Positions 1 through 9,330 are shown, counted from the stretch's first letter. The stretch is DNA of 64,000 nt from Alcaligenes faecalis (GCF_002443155.1 NZ_CP023667.1:1984001-2048000), one strand, 5' to 3'. Translations and numbers: made by a program. The notes: generated by a model from the letters alone, not told the origin.

Positions 1-81
1 GTCACGTCCTATCAAGGCCGGTAGGCTGACGGTGCAGGGGCGCGTCGTCCCCAGTTCCGACTCAAGCTCAAGGTTCAACAC
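1..81 (-). CDS. Start of next Tad-locus gene, partial (candidate tadZ/cpaE)
   Basis: An open frame begins at a GTG (81-79) that overlaps the end of the secretin gene and runs off the window edge after 27 codons, ending in SLPALIGRD. A GAGGTG stretch lies about 4 bases before the GTG and could serve as ribosome binding site. In Tad loci the gene after rcpA/cpaC is commonly rcpB or the ATPase-like tadZ/cpaE, so that identity is inferred from position only. The fragment is too short to recognise a domain, and the true start could lie further downstream. Confidence 0.35.
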   Translation of the reverse strand, partial: MLNLELESELGTTRPCTVSLPALIGRD

Positions 82-1438
82 GAAACACCTCACTATCAGG
101 TTCTGCCCATTGCGACCAAGCCCCTCGCCCTGCCTCCTTGGGGAGAGCACGCACGGGGGTGTTCAAACGTGGGGCATCGGGAAAAGTCTGGTCCAGCCAC
201 TGGGCAGCATTCGCCTGCCGAGCCAGCAAATCAGGATGCTCTGCCGCCACCAAAGTCGGCGTCACAAATACCGCCAGTTCCGTTTCCTGCCGGGCAAAGC
301 GCTCGGAACGAAACAAGGCGCCCAACACGGGCAAACTGGCCAGCCCCGGCAGACGATCCACATGCCGGGATTCTTCACGCGAGATAAACCCTGCCAGCAC
401 TAGCGTCTGCCCTGAGCGCACATTGAACTCGGTCGAGGCTCGGCGGGTTTTCAAGGACGGCCCGGCAGGTTGGGACAAGCTGGCATCAACGGAGCTGACC
501 TCCACCTCGATCTGCGAACGCACCAGCCCACCACGCTCAACTCGCGGCACAATGCGCAGCGACACACCGTAAGGCTTGAAGCTTGTCTTGCTGTTTCCCT
601 TGTCATCCGTGGTGGTGTAAGGCAATTCGCCCCCGGCCAGAAACTCGGCTTGAGAACCACTGCGTGCCAGTAGCTGCGGCTGCGCCAGCACCACCGCATG
701 CCCTTCCTGAGCCATGGCCTGAACACGAGCAGACATCAAGGCACCAACGCCAAAGAACGCCGCCCCCTGCTTGGCAGGAAATGCCAAAGGCAAGACCGCT
801 TCACCCGGCCTGTCCAGAAACTGATGAGTGGCCGCATCCCAGGCACCGCCCATACTCAAACCGCCCTGGGAGCTGCCGTCCCAACGGACACCCAACTCCC
901 GCAGGCTGTTACGCGGCACCTCAACGACCTGTACATCCAACAAGACCATAGGTTCCCAGCCATCCTGCTGCGTGAAATCCAGCAGTTGAGGATGCTCCTG
1001 GCTTAACGCCTGAATGCGTTGCTTGTCCTGATCACTCAAGCCCTCTCCTTCCAGCACCAGCTTGCCGCCCAGCTCGCTGATACGTAGCTCAGGAATACGC
1101 TCCAGCAAACTTCGTAGCTCCGCCAAGGTTTGCCTATGGTTTTCTGGTGACACATCAACTTGGTAGGACTGGCTTTGCCCCGAATGGGACCAGACTTGCA
1201 CCACCGTGCTGCCTGTTTTGCGTGCAAACAGAATCAGCTCACCCGATTCCGTGGTGACGGCATGAACAATATCGCCGTCTCCCACCGCCACCCGCTCTAC
1301 CTGCGTATCAGGCAAAACCATCAACTCGCCCACTTGCAGCCCCAGGCCTTGAGCCTGGCTTTGCAGGCTTGCACCAAACAGGGCGCCAGACAGCAAGCTC
1401 ACAGCAGCCCGCCTGAGCCAATAGCGATTGGTGCTCAT
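68..1438 (-). CDS. Tad/Flp pilus outer-membrane secretin (RcpA/CpaC)
   Basis: This is the outer-membrane channel through which a Flp pilus leaves the cell. The 456-residue product has a signal peptide (about residues 1-30 ending LQSQA), an N-terminal BON/pilus-secretin N domain with the GDG-IVHAVT pattern typical of CpaC, and a C-terminal secretin domain including VDxRLPGLASLPVLGALFRS and ELAVFVTPTLV. I chose the ATG at 1438 because it overlaps the stop of the upstream cpaB-like gene as ATGA; an upstream ATG in frame would overlap much more. It sits in an all-minus run of Tad genes. The family assignment is firm. Confidence 0.9.
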   Translation of the reverse strand: MSTNRYWLRRAAVSLLSGALFGASLQSQAQGLGLQVGELMVLPDTQVERVAVGDGDIVHAVTTESGELILFARKTGSTVVQVWSHSGQSQSYQVDVSPENHRQTLAELRSLLERIPELRISELGGKLVLEGEGLSDQDKQRIQALSQEHPQLLDFTQQDGWEPMVLLDVQVVEVPRNSLRELGVRWDGSSQGGLSMGGAWDAATHQFLDRPGEAVLPLAFPAKQGAAFFGVGALMSARVQAMAQEGHAVVLAQPQLLARSGSQAEFLAGGELPYTTTDDKGNSKTSFKPYGVSLRIVPRVERGGLVRSQIEVEVSSVDASLSQPAGPSLKTRRASTEFNVRSGQTLVLAGFISREESRHVDRLPGLASLPVLGALFRSERFARQETELAVFVTPTLVAAEHPDLLARQANAAQWLDQTFPDAPRLNTPVRALPKEAGRGAWSQWAEPDSEVFRVEP

Positions 1439-2316
1439 GGCTGCTGCCCCATAGAAAAACTGTCCGGCATATCCAGCCAACCCAGGCGCTCCACGTCTGC
1501 CTGCCCAAGCTGCCCTGCAGGTCTATTGCCGTACAAAACCTGTACAGGCTGTTTGGGACTTGCACCCGGCCCCAGTCCCAGAATGTCAGCCAGCTCGCCC
1601 CGCACGGCAGCCTGATGGGGCGTATGGTCATCCGGATTGCGCAGCAAGGCACTGATGCGCCCATGTTGTCTGGCCGCCAGCAACTTCAAGGCATCGTCCG
1701 GGCCTACATCCAGCGTCAAGGTGTTATAGGCATCCTTATCCACTCGGGCCGTAGCCGAGCCTTCGCCTGACTTTTGCCCCGTTGCCAAGACAAGCACAGA
1801 CTGCAACAAGGGAGCCGTTACCCGCCGCTGCCTGTCGTCAAAGCTGACATAGATATCAATCAAGTCCCCAGGCCGAATCAGACCCGATACCGAACTGATT
1901 GCATCCACTGGCACAGTCAACGCACGCCTGCCAGATAGCAGTTGCTCAGAAAACGGGCTACTGACTTCCTGCACGTGCGCCTTGCTGATCAAGTCTCCTG
2001 CCCGTAACGACTGACTCAAAACTTGCCCTAATAGATTTTCAAACTGCGCCACATCCCAGCTGTCACTGGGCACCAGTTCAGCAGGAAAAGCACGGGCGGC
2101 CAGATGCTCTGCTTGCAGCACCGTTCCCGCTGCCAGACTGGACGCGGCTACGACCCTATCCAACTGCACACGATGCGCCGCCTGCCGCAGAGCCTCTTCC
2201 TGCCGATCCAGATAGCGACTGCTGGTCCCAGCTGCCATCAAACCAGCCAGCAAGGCCAAAAGACCAAACCCTGCACTGGGATGACGACATAGCCACAAGA
2301 GTTTTGCCCGAATCAT
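1435..2316 (-). CDS. cpaB: Flp pilus assembly protein CpaB/RcpC
   Basis: CpaB/RcpC is a periplasmic, membrane-anchored protein that supports secretin function in Tad pilus assembly. The 293-residue product has one N-terminal membrane segment (about residues 15-32), an SAF domain near residues 55-120 (VVAASSLAAGTVLQAEHLAARAF), then the CpaB-type region with RALTVPVDAISSVSGLIRPGDLIDIYV, the most diagnostic stretch of the family. Both ends overlap neighbours as ATGA, so translation is coupled with the unknown gene upstream and the secretin downstream. The C-terminal 60 residues are not recognisable. Confidence 0.88.
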   Translation of the reverse strand: MIRAKLLWLCRHPSAGFGLLALLAGLMAAGTSSRYLDRQEEALRQAAHRVQLDRVVAASSLAAGTVLQAEHLAARAFPAELVPSDSWDVAQFENLLGQVLSQSLRAGDLISKAHVQEVSSPFSEQLLSGRRALTVPVDAISSVSGLIRPGDLIDIYVSFDDRQRRVTAPLLQSVLVLATGQKSGEGSATARVDKDAYNTLTLDVGPDDALKLLAARQHGRISALLRNPDDHTPHQAAVRGELADILGLGPGASPKQPVQVLYGNRPAGQLGQADVERLGWLDMPDSFSMGQQP

Positions 2317-2933
2317 GAGGCCTCCTTTTCACAAGCACGGCAGATCAAGAGCAAGTAGCGCTGCTGTTCATGCTCCAGTTCCATCACATCCAACTCGGCT
2401 GGGCCTTTGCGCCAATAACGCTCGCCCGCCTCCGCCCCCCAGTCCTTGCGATGCAAATCCGCTTGCCATCCCGGCTCGGCTATCAACAACCAGCTTTGCA
2501 CCTGCCCTGGCTGCTCGTGTTGCCACAAGACAGCACCGGCAATGGGTGCCGCAGACCTAAGAGATGAGGGGAAAACGGCCTGACTTGGCTCGGAAACGCT
2601 TAACAAACCCGACAAGACTGGAGCCTGAATGTCCTCCAGCCACAAAACGCAGTTCCTGCCATCTCTGGCACGCAGAAACACCCATTGCTCCTCCACTCTG
2701 ATGGCCCCGTAATGGGCACCACAGAAGGTCTCCAAACGAGAAGCCAAGGTCTGCGCATCCAGGTCTGTGCTCAGACCCCAGCTATACACAGGCCCAACAT
2801 CGGTCTGTGCCGTTTGCACTTGATCCCACTGAACTTGGGAGTCTTGCAAAGGTGGAAGCAAGGGCCGCGTTGTGGCCGGCACAGGGCTGAACATCAACAA
2901 AAGCAGCAAGAGCAAGGCAAGCAGCTGTCTCAT
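2313..2933 (-). CDS. Secreted protein of unknown function inside the Tad locus
   Basis: I do not recognise this 206-residue protein. It starts with a hydrophobic signal sequence (RQLLALLLLLLLMFSPVPA) and has no further membrane segment, so it is probably periplasmic. The start at 2933 is chosen because its ATG overlaps the upstream stop as ATGA; a longer frame reaching 2975 has no such support. Two Cys occur near the C-terminus (ICRACEKE) and two in the middle (FCGAH and NCVLW). Its place between prepilin-like and cpaB genes suggests a pilus-specific role, which is inference. Confidence 0.7.
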   Translation of the reverse strand: MRQLLALLLLLLLMFSPVPATTRPLLPPLQDSQVQWDQVQTAQTDVGPVYSWGLSTDLDAQTLASRLETFCGAHYGAIRVEEQWVFLRARDGRNCVLWLEDIQAPVLSGLLSVSEPSQAVFPSSLRSAAPIAGAVLWQHEQPGQVQSWLLIAEPGWQADLHRKDWGAEAGERYWRKGPAELDVMELEHEQQRYLLLICRACEKEAS

Positions 2934-3532
2934 GGCTGCTCCTTGGGGCCATGATCCGGCACATAGTCCTGCCACCGGCTCAACCAGTCCAAATCAGCTG
3001 GCGTCCGTCTCCAGGCCGCGTCCATAGGCCCAGCATGCCGTACTGTTTCTCTGGCAGCAGGCCGACTTGATGCCACTGCCTCATCCCAAGCAGTCGTACT
3101 GCTCTCCAAGCGCTGACGAGTCTGCTGGGTACTGGCAGCCTGTCCTGCCGCCGCCCACAGCCGGGATTGACGCTGCAATTGAGTCTTGGTGGGCAGACCC
3201 GCCAGCCAGCGCGGCCACGGAATGGCAACATGCGACTGTGCCGCCCAGAATCCACTACGCAAACTCAAAAGCTCCCATTGCAAGGACTGGGCTGTCGCTA
3301 TCGGGGATTCCAAAAAATAGGCTGGTGCGGCTTCCTGAACAGGGCTAACCACTGCTGAAACCGGCTTGCCATGAGCATCGTGCATGAACAGGCTCAAATG
3401 CATGCTTTGCTGCATTTGCTGCAAGCGATACTGCTGCTGCATCAGCCAGCGCCCCGCCATCACCATCAAACCCAACACCACACCCAGCAAGCAGGCCTCG
3501 ACCAGTGCCAACCCTTTTTGTCGCGTGTTCAT
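2930..3532 (-). CDS. Prepilin-like minor protein of the Tad locus
   Basis: The 200-residue product begins MNTRQKGLALVEACLLGVV, a class III prepilin signature: a short basic leader, Gly before the cleavage point, and Glu at mature position 5, followed by a hydrophobic helix to about residue 27. This would make it a substrate of a prepilin peptidase and a pseudopilin or TadE/TadF-like minor subunit. The rest is Gln, Ala and Trp rich without a domain I know. It overlaps both neighbours by ATGA. The prepilin reading is from the motif; the exact role is inference. Confidence 0.7.
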   Translation of the reverse strand: MNTRQKGLALVEACLLGVVLGLMVMAGRWLMQQQYRLQQMQQSMHLSLFMHDAHGKPVSAVVSPVQEAAPAYFLESPIATAQSLQWELLSLRSGFWAAQSHVAIPWPRWLAGLPTKTQLQRQSRLWAAAGQAASTQQTRQRLESSTTAWDEAVASSRPAARETVRHAGPMDAAWRRTPADLDWLSRWQDYVPDHGPKEQP

Positions 3533-4791
3533 AATCGGCGGCCCCCTGCGTCCATCAGCCGTGCCTGCCAGAAAGGCAGAAACAGGCTGGGCTCCACATC
3601 CGCCCCAGAATCAGCACTAACCGGCGGCAGGGAGAAAAACGATTGAGCTGCCGCCCGTGTATGAACGGTCTGCCCCAAATGGCCTTGGGCCTGCAAGCTC
3701 AGTACCAGATCAGGGCCAGCACTTTGCTCGGGATCTGACAAGGCATACCCGTCTACCCACGGCCGTTGCCCCCAGGGTCTGGCGTCTCGCCGCGCCCAGG
3801 AGTGCGCTACGGTATTGCCTTGAGCCGATAGCAAGGAGCCATTGCCCTGCTCCAGCGCCCACTTCCAGAAGCTCTGCCCGGAAAAGTCATCCGGCGCATC
3901 AACCCCCGACGCATGCGCAGGCGTTTGCAAGGCCCACGCCATGGCATATTCCCGGAAATAACAGCCTATCCAACGGTTGGAACGCACCATATGCATGGAA
4001 TGCGTATCGTTGGAATGCCAGCGGCCCGAGCGATCAAACTCAGTACGACCAGCGCGACGCAAACGATGCTGCCACAAGGGACAACGTCGATCGACACCGG
4101 GATAAGAGCGAGCCTCGTAATCCCGTGGGGCCAGAAACCCGTACAAGGAAACCAGGCGCCCCAAACCCGACTGCCACTGCGCTCGTCCGGATTGCAGCGA
4201 CAGAAACAACGGCCAACCGTCCTGCTCAAGCTGCCAGCGAATGGCCTGGGCGGGCCAATCCGGCAAACTACCGTCCAAGGTCGCTTGAATAATGGCTTGC
4301 CGTCGTTGCGATAAACCCTCTACCAATTGCCATTGAGCCTGCGCCAGCACGTCATGAATCAAACGATGATGGGATTGAAAAGCCTGCTCCAAAGCCTGTT
4401 GATTGTCTCCAGCAGAACGCGCCTGGGTATAGGCCAGTCCATGTGCGGAGCCAAACATCATGGCGACCAAGTGCGCAGGCGGATTCGCCCGGCGTGCTTG
4501 CCCGGACTGAGTTTGCGCGGCCCTGTCCCAGGTTGCCAAGGTCAATAAATGCCCCAAGGCCAATTGATGCCCCAGCTGCGCCCGGTTGATATAAGCCAGC
4601 AGATTCAAAGTGCGCGCCTGCTCGGTGGCGGCACCATAGGCAGCGGCATCCAGCACCAGGGACAAGCGCCCTTGCTGCTCGGCAATCTGGTTCACGTGAA
4701 AATAGCCGCCCCAGGCGACAGAAAGGAGCGCCAGCGCGATCAGGCCCCAGGCCAGCGCCGCCCCCTCTTGGGGTCGATTGGGCTGCCTCAT
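3529..4791 (-). CDS. TadG-like Flp pilus-assembly protein
   Basis: The 420-residue product starts MRQPNRPQEGAALAWGLIAL, with one N-terminal membrane helix and then a LVLDAAAYGAATEQARTLNLLAYINR stretch (given here as its two halves joined in the protein) that matches the putative Flp pilus-assembly TadG N-terminal domain, where this segment follows the anchor. The remaining 340 residues look exported and lack the von Willebrand-like domain I would expect of full-length TadG. The start at 4791 overlaps the pilin stop as ATGA; the frame extends further upstream only as an antisense-like artefact over the pilin gene. Confidence 0.7.
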   Translation of the reverse strand: MRQPNRPQEGAALAWGLIALALLSVAWGGYFHVNQIAEQQGRLSLVLDAAAYGAATEQARTLNLLAYINRAQLGHQLALGHLLTLATWDRAAQTQSGQARRANPPAHLVAMMFGSAHGLAYTQARSAGDNQQALEQAFQSHHRLIHDVLAQAQWQLVEGLSQRRQAIIQATLDGSLPDWPAQAIRWQLEQDGWPLFLSLQSGRAQWQSGLGRLVSLYGFLAPRDYEARSYPGVDRRCPLWQHRLRRAGRTEFDRSGRWHSNDTHSMHMVRSNRWIGCYFREYAMAWALQTPAHASGVDAPDDFSGQSFWKWALEQGNGSLLSAQGNTVAHSWARRDARPWGQRPWVDGYALSDPEQSAGPDLVLSLQAQGHLGQTVHTRAAAQSFFSLPPVSADSGADVEPSLFLPFWQARLMDAGGRRL

Positions 4792-5045
4792 TGCGCATTG
4801 CCCGTAAAGGATTTCAGGCTTTTGGAACTGCCTTGAGCCGCCGCCGCAGAAGCGGCCGATTGCGCTTGTTGAGTCTGCTCGGAACCATCCTCGCCCGCCA
4901 GTTCCTTGGCCATGGCCGCGGTCTGGTTGCGAATCACCTGACCGAAGGACTGGTAAACAGCAATGGCCGCCACCGCGACCAAAGCCACAATAATCAAATA
5001 CTCGACCATGCCCTGGCCGCGCTGCCGCCTGATGAACTGTCTCAT
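4788..5045 (-). CDS. flp: Flp-type major pilin precursor
   Basis: An 85-residue prepilin. Leader MRQFIRRQRG is followed by QGMVEYLIIVALVAVAAIAV, giving Glu at mature position 5 and Tyr at 6, the Flp motif. The hydrophobic helix builds the pilus core. After about residue 50 there is an unusual tail rich in Gln, Ala and Ser (SEQTQQAQSAASAAAAQ), making the mature protein about 75 residues, longer than many Flp pilins. GGGAGA lies at a good distance before the ATG. It is the first gene of the minus-strand Tad run, as expected for the major subunit. Confidence 0.85.
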   Translation of the reverse strand: MRQFIRRQRGQGMVEYLIIVALVAVAAIAVYQSFGQVIRNQTAAMAKELAGEDGSEQTQQAQSAASAAAAQGSSKSLKSFTGNAQ

Positions 5046-5157
5046 TGGAATCTCCCAAAAGTCAGTTCACAGTCTGCCCCTTGGCAGCGGGCCAGAATAT
5101 TCGCAAAAACCGAGCTAGATAGGCTTGTCCAGCTACTAGTGTTAAACCCGTAAGCAT

Positions 5158-5185
5158 AAAAAAACCCGCCATCAGGCGGGTTTTT
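5158..5185 (-). terminator. Intrinsic terminator after the hem-ppa-FAH run
   Basis: CCCGCC / GGCGGG stem (5165-5170 with 5175-5180), loop ATCA, followed on the minus strand by seven T. It lies 18 bases after the stop of the FAH-family gene and separates it from the pilin promoter region 5046-5150. Confidence 0.8.
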
Positions 5186-5202
5186 CCTCAAACAAATACA
5201 GA

Positions 5203-5898
5203 TCAGACCAGACGCACGTCTATGCTGCCCAGACCGTCGATCGCCCCGTGCATCACATCACCACGTTCCACCGAACCGACACCGGCAGGGGTTCCCGTGA
5301 AGATGATGTCGCCTGGAACCAACTCGAACAGGCCCGACAGATACGCGATGGACTCAGCCACATTCCAGATCAGTTGATTCAAATCGCCGGTCTGGCGACG
5401 CTCGCCGTTGACGTCCAGGGTGATGGCACCTTGGGACAGCTCGCCAATACGGCTACGTGGCACCAGAGGACCAGTTGGTGCAGAGTGGTCAAAGGCTTTG
5501 CCCACTTCCCAGGGACGACCGGCTTTTTTGGCTTGCGTCTGCAAATCCCGACGGGTCATGTCCAGACCCACCGCGTATCCCCACACACATTCAGCAGCCT
5601 GCTCCACGGTCAGATCACGCCCGCCTTTGGACAAAGCCACGACGAGTTCGATCTCGTGATGCAGATCCTGGGTGCGGGAGGGATAAGGCATGTCGCAGAC
5701 TTGGCCGGGCAGCACATTCAAGATGGAGTCTGCCGGTTTGCAGAAGAAGAAAGGATCTTCGCGACCGGTAAAACCCATTTCCTGCGCATGCTCGACATAA
5801 TTGCGGCCGACGCAATAAATGCGGCGTACAGGAAAAACCTGCTCACTGTCCTGTACGTTCAGTGCCGCAACAGCTGGAGTGGGGATGACGGTATTCAT
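5203..5898 (-). CDS. Fumarylacetoacetate hydrolase (FAH) family protein
   Basis: A 231-residue member of the FAH fold hydrolases, which cleave C-C bonds in 2,4-diketo acids such as fumarylpyruvate or act as oxaloacetate decarboxylases. Family features visible: [16 protein letters not shown], the metal site [22 protein letters not shown], the K-x-FD-x-SAP segment ([11 protein letters not shown]) and the closing [13 protein letters not shown]. Size fits the short bacterial branch (YcgM/fumarylpyruvate hydrolase type). The start overlaps the ppa stop as ATGA, so it is probably co-translated with pyrophosphatase. Substrate cannot be read from sequence. Confidence 0.85.
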   Translation of the reverse strand: MNTVIPTPAVAALNVQDSEQVFPVRRIYCVGRNYVEHAQEMGFTGREDPFFFCKPADSILNVLPGQVCDMPYPSRTQDLHHEIELVVALSKGGRDLTVEQAAECVWGYAVGLDMTRRDLQTQAKKAGRPWEVGKAFDHSAPTGPLVPRSRIGELSQGAITLDVNGERRQTGDLNQLIWNVAESIAYLSGLFELVPGDIIFTGTPAGVGSVERGDVMHGAIDGLGSIDVRLV

Positions 5899-6431
5899 TT
5901 TGCCTGGCCGTCAGCAAAGCGCTTGGCACCATCTACCAGTTCTTTCTTGGCAGCTTCGATACCGTCCCAGCCCTTGACCTTGACCCATTTACCTTTTTCG
6001 ATGTCTTTGTAGTGCTCGAAAAAGTGCTTGATGCGCTCCAGCTCTTCAGGCTGCAGATCTTCAGGCGACTTCACGTTGCGGTACAGAGGATACAGCTTGT
6101 CGGTAGGTACAGCCAGCAGTTTGGCATCGCCACCTGCTTCGTCGTCCATGTGCAGCACGCCGATAGGACGGCAAGGAATCACGGCACCGATCTGGATTGG
6201 GAAAGGAGCAATCACCAGCACGTCAACCGGGTCACCATCGTCCGAAATGGTTTGTGGAACGTAGCCGTAGTTGCAGGGGTAATGCATGGCGGTCAGCATG
6301 AAGCGGTCCACAAAAACCACGCCGTTTTCGTCAACCTCGTATTTGACGGGGTCCGAGTTCATGGGGATTTCGATGACTACGTTGATCTCGTCGGGCAGTT
6401 TTTTGCCAGCTGGTATTTGGGCGAGGCTCAT
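5895..6431 (-). CDS. ppa: Inorganic pyrophosphatase
   Basis: Family I soluble pyrophosphatase, hydrolysing pyrophosphate to phosphate in the cytoplasm and pulling biosynthetic reactions forward. The 178-residue length is typical. The metal-binding signature [11 protein letters not shown] is at about residues 63-73, with [14 protein letters not shown] at the substrate side and [11 protein letters not shown] and [12 protein letters not shown] near the C-terminus. AAAGG precedes the ATG. It lies 28 bases after hemY and overlaps the FAH gene. Confidence 0.97.
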   Translation of the reverse strand: MSLAQIPAGKKLPDEINVVIEIPMNSDPVKYEVDENGVVFVDRFMLTAMHYPCNYGYVPQTISDDGDPVDVLVIAPFPIQIGAVIPCRPIGVLHMDDEAGGDAKLLAVPTDKLYPLYRNVKSPEDLQPEELERIKHFFEHYKDIEKGKWVKVKGWDGIEAAKKELVDGAKRFADGQAK

Positions 6432-6459
6432 TCGTGCAAACCTTTAAAAATAAAAGAAA

Positions 6460-7965
6460 TTAATCGTTGGAGCGTCGAGGACGATCCGAAGTTTGAGAGA
6501 GATCGACCCCTGGGATAGGAGCCGTATCAAAGTAATCATCCAGATCCGAAGAGGAGCTCAAGCTGTCCTGCGAAGGCGTGGCAGCAGGCGGGACGGGCTC
6601 GGCCACGACAGGCAAGGGGCGACCCTGATCGGGCAGGTCCTCGGCCACGACGCTGGCCGCATAGGTGTAATGCGGCAGATCGTCGTCATCCTGCGATGGC
6701 AGGCTGTCTGCATCGGTATGGCTGGGGTCGTGGCGCGTGTCCGCGGCTGGCAAAGCCGTACTGACCGCCAGAATCGGCAAGGTACCGGCCATGGAAGCGG
6801 CTTTGCGCCAGTAGGAAACAGCTTCGTCGTGTCGACCCAGGCTATCGTACAGATTGCCCAGCAAAGCGTGATTGCGCAGATCGCCCTGGATTTTCAGGCT
6901 GCGCAGCAGGTAATGCTCGCCCTGCCCCCACAACTGGCTGGTCAGGCACAGATGGCCCAAGGTGGACAGCAAAACCGGATTATTGGGTTGGCTACGCAAC
7001 CACTCTTCGGCCTTGGCCAAACGACGGCCGACATATTCAGGTGGGCACTGGGCGTAGGCTTCCAGCAAGCGGCTGTCAAAGCTGGCAGCAATGGCTGGTT
7101 CCAGAATACGACCGGCGTCTTCGTAATTGCCTTCACGCTCTTGAATCAGGGCAGCTTCCAGCGCTACGCCGGGCAAGATTTTCTCTTCGGACTTCAGATC
7201 CGACCACAAGGCCTTGAACTGTTCAACACCCCCGGCACGCAGGCGAGCGGCAGCAGCAAATTCAATGTAACTCAGCGCCTCTTGACGCTCGATGCCACCG
7301 CGGCGCACCAGCAAACGGGTCAATTCGTAAACGCGTTCGGCATTGCCTTGCTGGCGATAGGCGCGCAGCAACAAACGAGTGGCATGCAAGTGACGCGAGC
7401 TGGCGTCCTGCAAATCCTTCAGCAGTTCGATGGCTTCTTCGGTACGGTTCTGATCCAGGTAAAGCTCAGCCGACGCCACGGCGCTGGCTTCTTTCAAGCG
7501 TGCATCATCGCCCGCGGCGGCACGGGCCGCAGCCAAGGCTTCGTCACGTTGGGCAATCTGACCCTGGTAATGTGCAGCACGAGCCGCAGCCAAACCTGCC
7601 ACGACTTTGCTGGACTGAGAGCGGGTTCTGCTCATCAGCTTCATCATGTCTTTTTCAGCTTGCTCGTAACGCCCTTCCAGAATGCTGATCCAGCCTGTTT
7701 CCAGCAAAGTTTGGTCGCGGCGTTGAGCACGACGACCACGCCACAGGCGAAAACGCTCCGGGCCATCGCTGAACCAGGCCAGCAGACGCAGCAGCACGTA
7801 CAGAACGATGAACAGACCCAGAGTGCACAGCACAACGTAGGTCAGCGAGGCACGCGCCAGATAATGCGGCGTGACCAAGTAGACATTACCAGCGTGTTCG
7901 CGCAAGACCAGCGCCAGGGCGACCGCAGCGATAAATAAGATGAGAGTCCAAAACCAAGTACGCAT
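6460..7965 (-). CDS. hemY: HemY-type TPR membrane protein
   Basis: HemY is an inner-membrane protein of the proteobacterial hem cluster, thought to organise haem synthesis enzymes; it is not a protoporphyrinogen oxidase despite the shared symbol. The 501-residue product has two N-terminal membrane segments (about residues 5-20 and 42-64), the HemY N-domain (GNVYLVTPHYLARASLTYV), then several TPR-like helical repeats (SKVVAGLAAARAAHYQG, RLAKAEEWLRSQPNNPVLL). The last 100 residues are acidic and Pro rich, probably disordered. It follows hemX by three bases and is followed by ppa. Confidence 0.9.
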   Translation of the reverse strand: MRTWFWTLILFIAAVALALVLREHAGNVYLVTPHYLARASLTYVVLCTLGLFIVLYVLLRLLAWFSDGPERFRLWRGRRAQRRDQTLLETGWISILEGRYEQAEKDMMKLMSRTRSQSSKVVAGLAAARAAHYQGQIAQRDEALAAARAAAGDDARLKEASAVASAELYLDQNRTEEAIELLKDLQDASSRHLHATRLLLRAYRQQGNAERVYELTRLLVRRGGIERQEALSYIEFAAAARLRAGGVEQFKALWSDLKSEEKILPGVALEAALIQEREGNYEDAGRILEPAIAASFDSRLLEAYAQCPPEYVGRRLAKAEEWLRSQPNNPVLLSTLGHLCLTSQLWGQGEHYLLRSLKIQGDLRNHALLGNLYDSLGRHDEAVSYWRKAASMAGTLPILAVSTALPAADTRHDPSHTDADSLPSQDDDDLPHYTYAASVVAEDLPDQGRPLPVVAEPVPPAATPSQDSLSSSSDLDDYFDTAPIPGVDLSQTSDRPRRSND

Positions 7966-7968
7966 ACC

Positions 7969-9330
7969 TTACCCCTGCGCCTGAGCAGGCTGTTCCATCC
8001 CGGTTTGAGCGGGAGTGCCAGACTCAGTCTGTTCGGCCGCAGGAGCAGCAGACTCCTCCTGGCTGTCAGGCTCCGTGGACTGAGGAGGATCGGACAGGAT
8101 GTGGTCCGTGCCACCCTGTTCGGTCGTGGTGTCGTCGGCATTGTCCTGATTGCGACCGGCCTGCGCCTGACGCAAGCTTTCAATGGCTGCCAAGGTGTTA
8201 TTCACCGTAGGCAAACGCGCACCGATGCGGGTGTCTTGCAACTGACGGGTCAGGCGCAAGGCCTGTTGAACCTGATTCGACTGCGTATCAAAACGTTTTT
8301 CCAGAGCCGTCGCCACCGCATTCAGCTCGGTCTGCCAGACAGCAGACTGGTTCATCATCATGGCCAGCTGTGCCGCCATAATGCGCAGACGCAGGTTTTC
8401 ACGCAGGCGAGCGGCCTGATCGGGCGACATCAGCAAGGCGGCGGCATCATCTACACGACGGATGGAGACAAACTGCCCCAGATCGTGGCTGACAGAGCGC
8501 CAGGCGCTGCTACCCCACTGCTCCACCGTATTCCAGCTGCGTTCCCACCAAGGGGCGTCGTCAGGCAAGTCGGCAGGCGCTGCTGCTGCCTCGGACGACA
8601 AGTCCAGGGCTTCGGTATTCGCACCACCCGCAACGTCGTCGGGCACCAGCAAAGGCGCTTCCGACACGTAACGCGACAAGGTGTCCAGCTGACGCGACAA
8701 AGAAGCCACATCAACGGTGGCCGCGGCACGCAGACGCTCCAGATCACCATTCAGTGTTTGTTGCAAGGAGGCCAAACCTACGCGATTGGCACGCGCCAAC
8801 TGCGCCTGGGCGGCTTCCAGAGAAACGATGGCATTGGCCACATTGCCACCCAGCATCAGCTGTTGCTGCGCAATCGTGGCCAGGTGATCAATATCATTCA
8901 GCAGCACCAATTCCGAGCCGCTGTCTGTCATGGTCTGGAAAGCTTGGCTCAGATCATGAAACTGTTCGGTGGAATCGTTAAAGGATTTTTCCAGCTGGGT
9001 GAGCTTGTCAGATTGACGCTGTGCCAATGCCAAGGCCTGCTGGGCGGTTTGGCGCGCCTGCTCCGTGGTGTTGATATTGGTTGCCAACTGGGATTGCAGT
9101 TCGGCCTTGTGCTTTTCCAGCAATGAGTTCTGGTACCACAGACCGGCAGCGGCCAACACTACAACAACAGCCGTCAAAGCATAAGCCGGACCCGCGCCAC
9201 TTTTACGCTTTTGCGGCGCAGTGGTGCTGTCTTTGGGTTCGGAGTACGGACGAGAAGCCGTTGTACTGGCTGGGCTGGAAATCGGAGTCTCCGGTTCGCT
9301 TGCGGATGCGTTCTCTGTTTTATCGTTCAT
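7969..9330 (-). CDS. hemX: HemX-type protein (uroporphyrinogen-III C-methyltransferase-like)
   Basis: The 453-residue HemX homologue has an N-terminal Ser/Thr-rich cytoplasmic tail, one membrane helix (about residues 47-66, AYALTAVVVVLAAAGLWYQ), a Gln-rich coiled coil (residues 68-130) and a periplasmic HemX domain including WWERSWNTVEQWGSSAWRS and RLRIMAAQLAMMMNQ. Despite older naming it lacks the SAM methyltransferase domain. A Glu/Pro/Gln-rich tail closes the protein. It lies between hemD and hemY, the standard place in beta- and gammaproteobacteria. Confidence 0.9.
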   Translation of the reverse strand: MNDKTENASASEPETPISSPASTTASRPYSEPKDSTTAPQKRKSGAGPAYALTAVVVVLAAAGLWYQNSLLEKHKAELQSQLATNINTTEQARQTAQQALALAQRQSDKLTQLEKSFNDSTEQFHDLSQAFQTMTDSGSELVLLNDIDHLATIAQQQLMLGGNVANAIVSLEAAQAQLARANRVGLASLQQTLNGDLERLRAAATVDVASLSRQLDTLSRYVSEAPLLVPDDVAGGANTEALDLSSEAAAAPADLPDDAPWWERSWNTVEQWGSSAWRSVSHDLGQFVSIRRVDDAAALLMSPDQAARLRENLRLRIMAAQLAMMMNQSAVWQTELNAVATALEKRFDTQSNQVQQALRLTRQLQDTRIGARLPTVNNTLAAIESLRQAQAGRNQDNADDTTTEQGGTDHILSDPPQSTEPDSQEESAAPAAEQTESGTPAQTGMEQPAQAQG

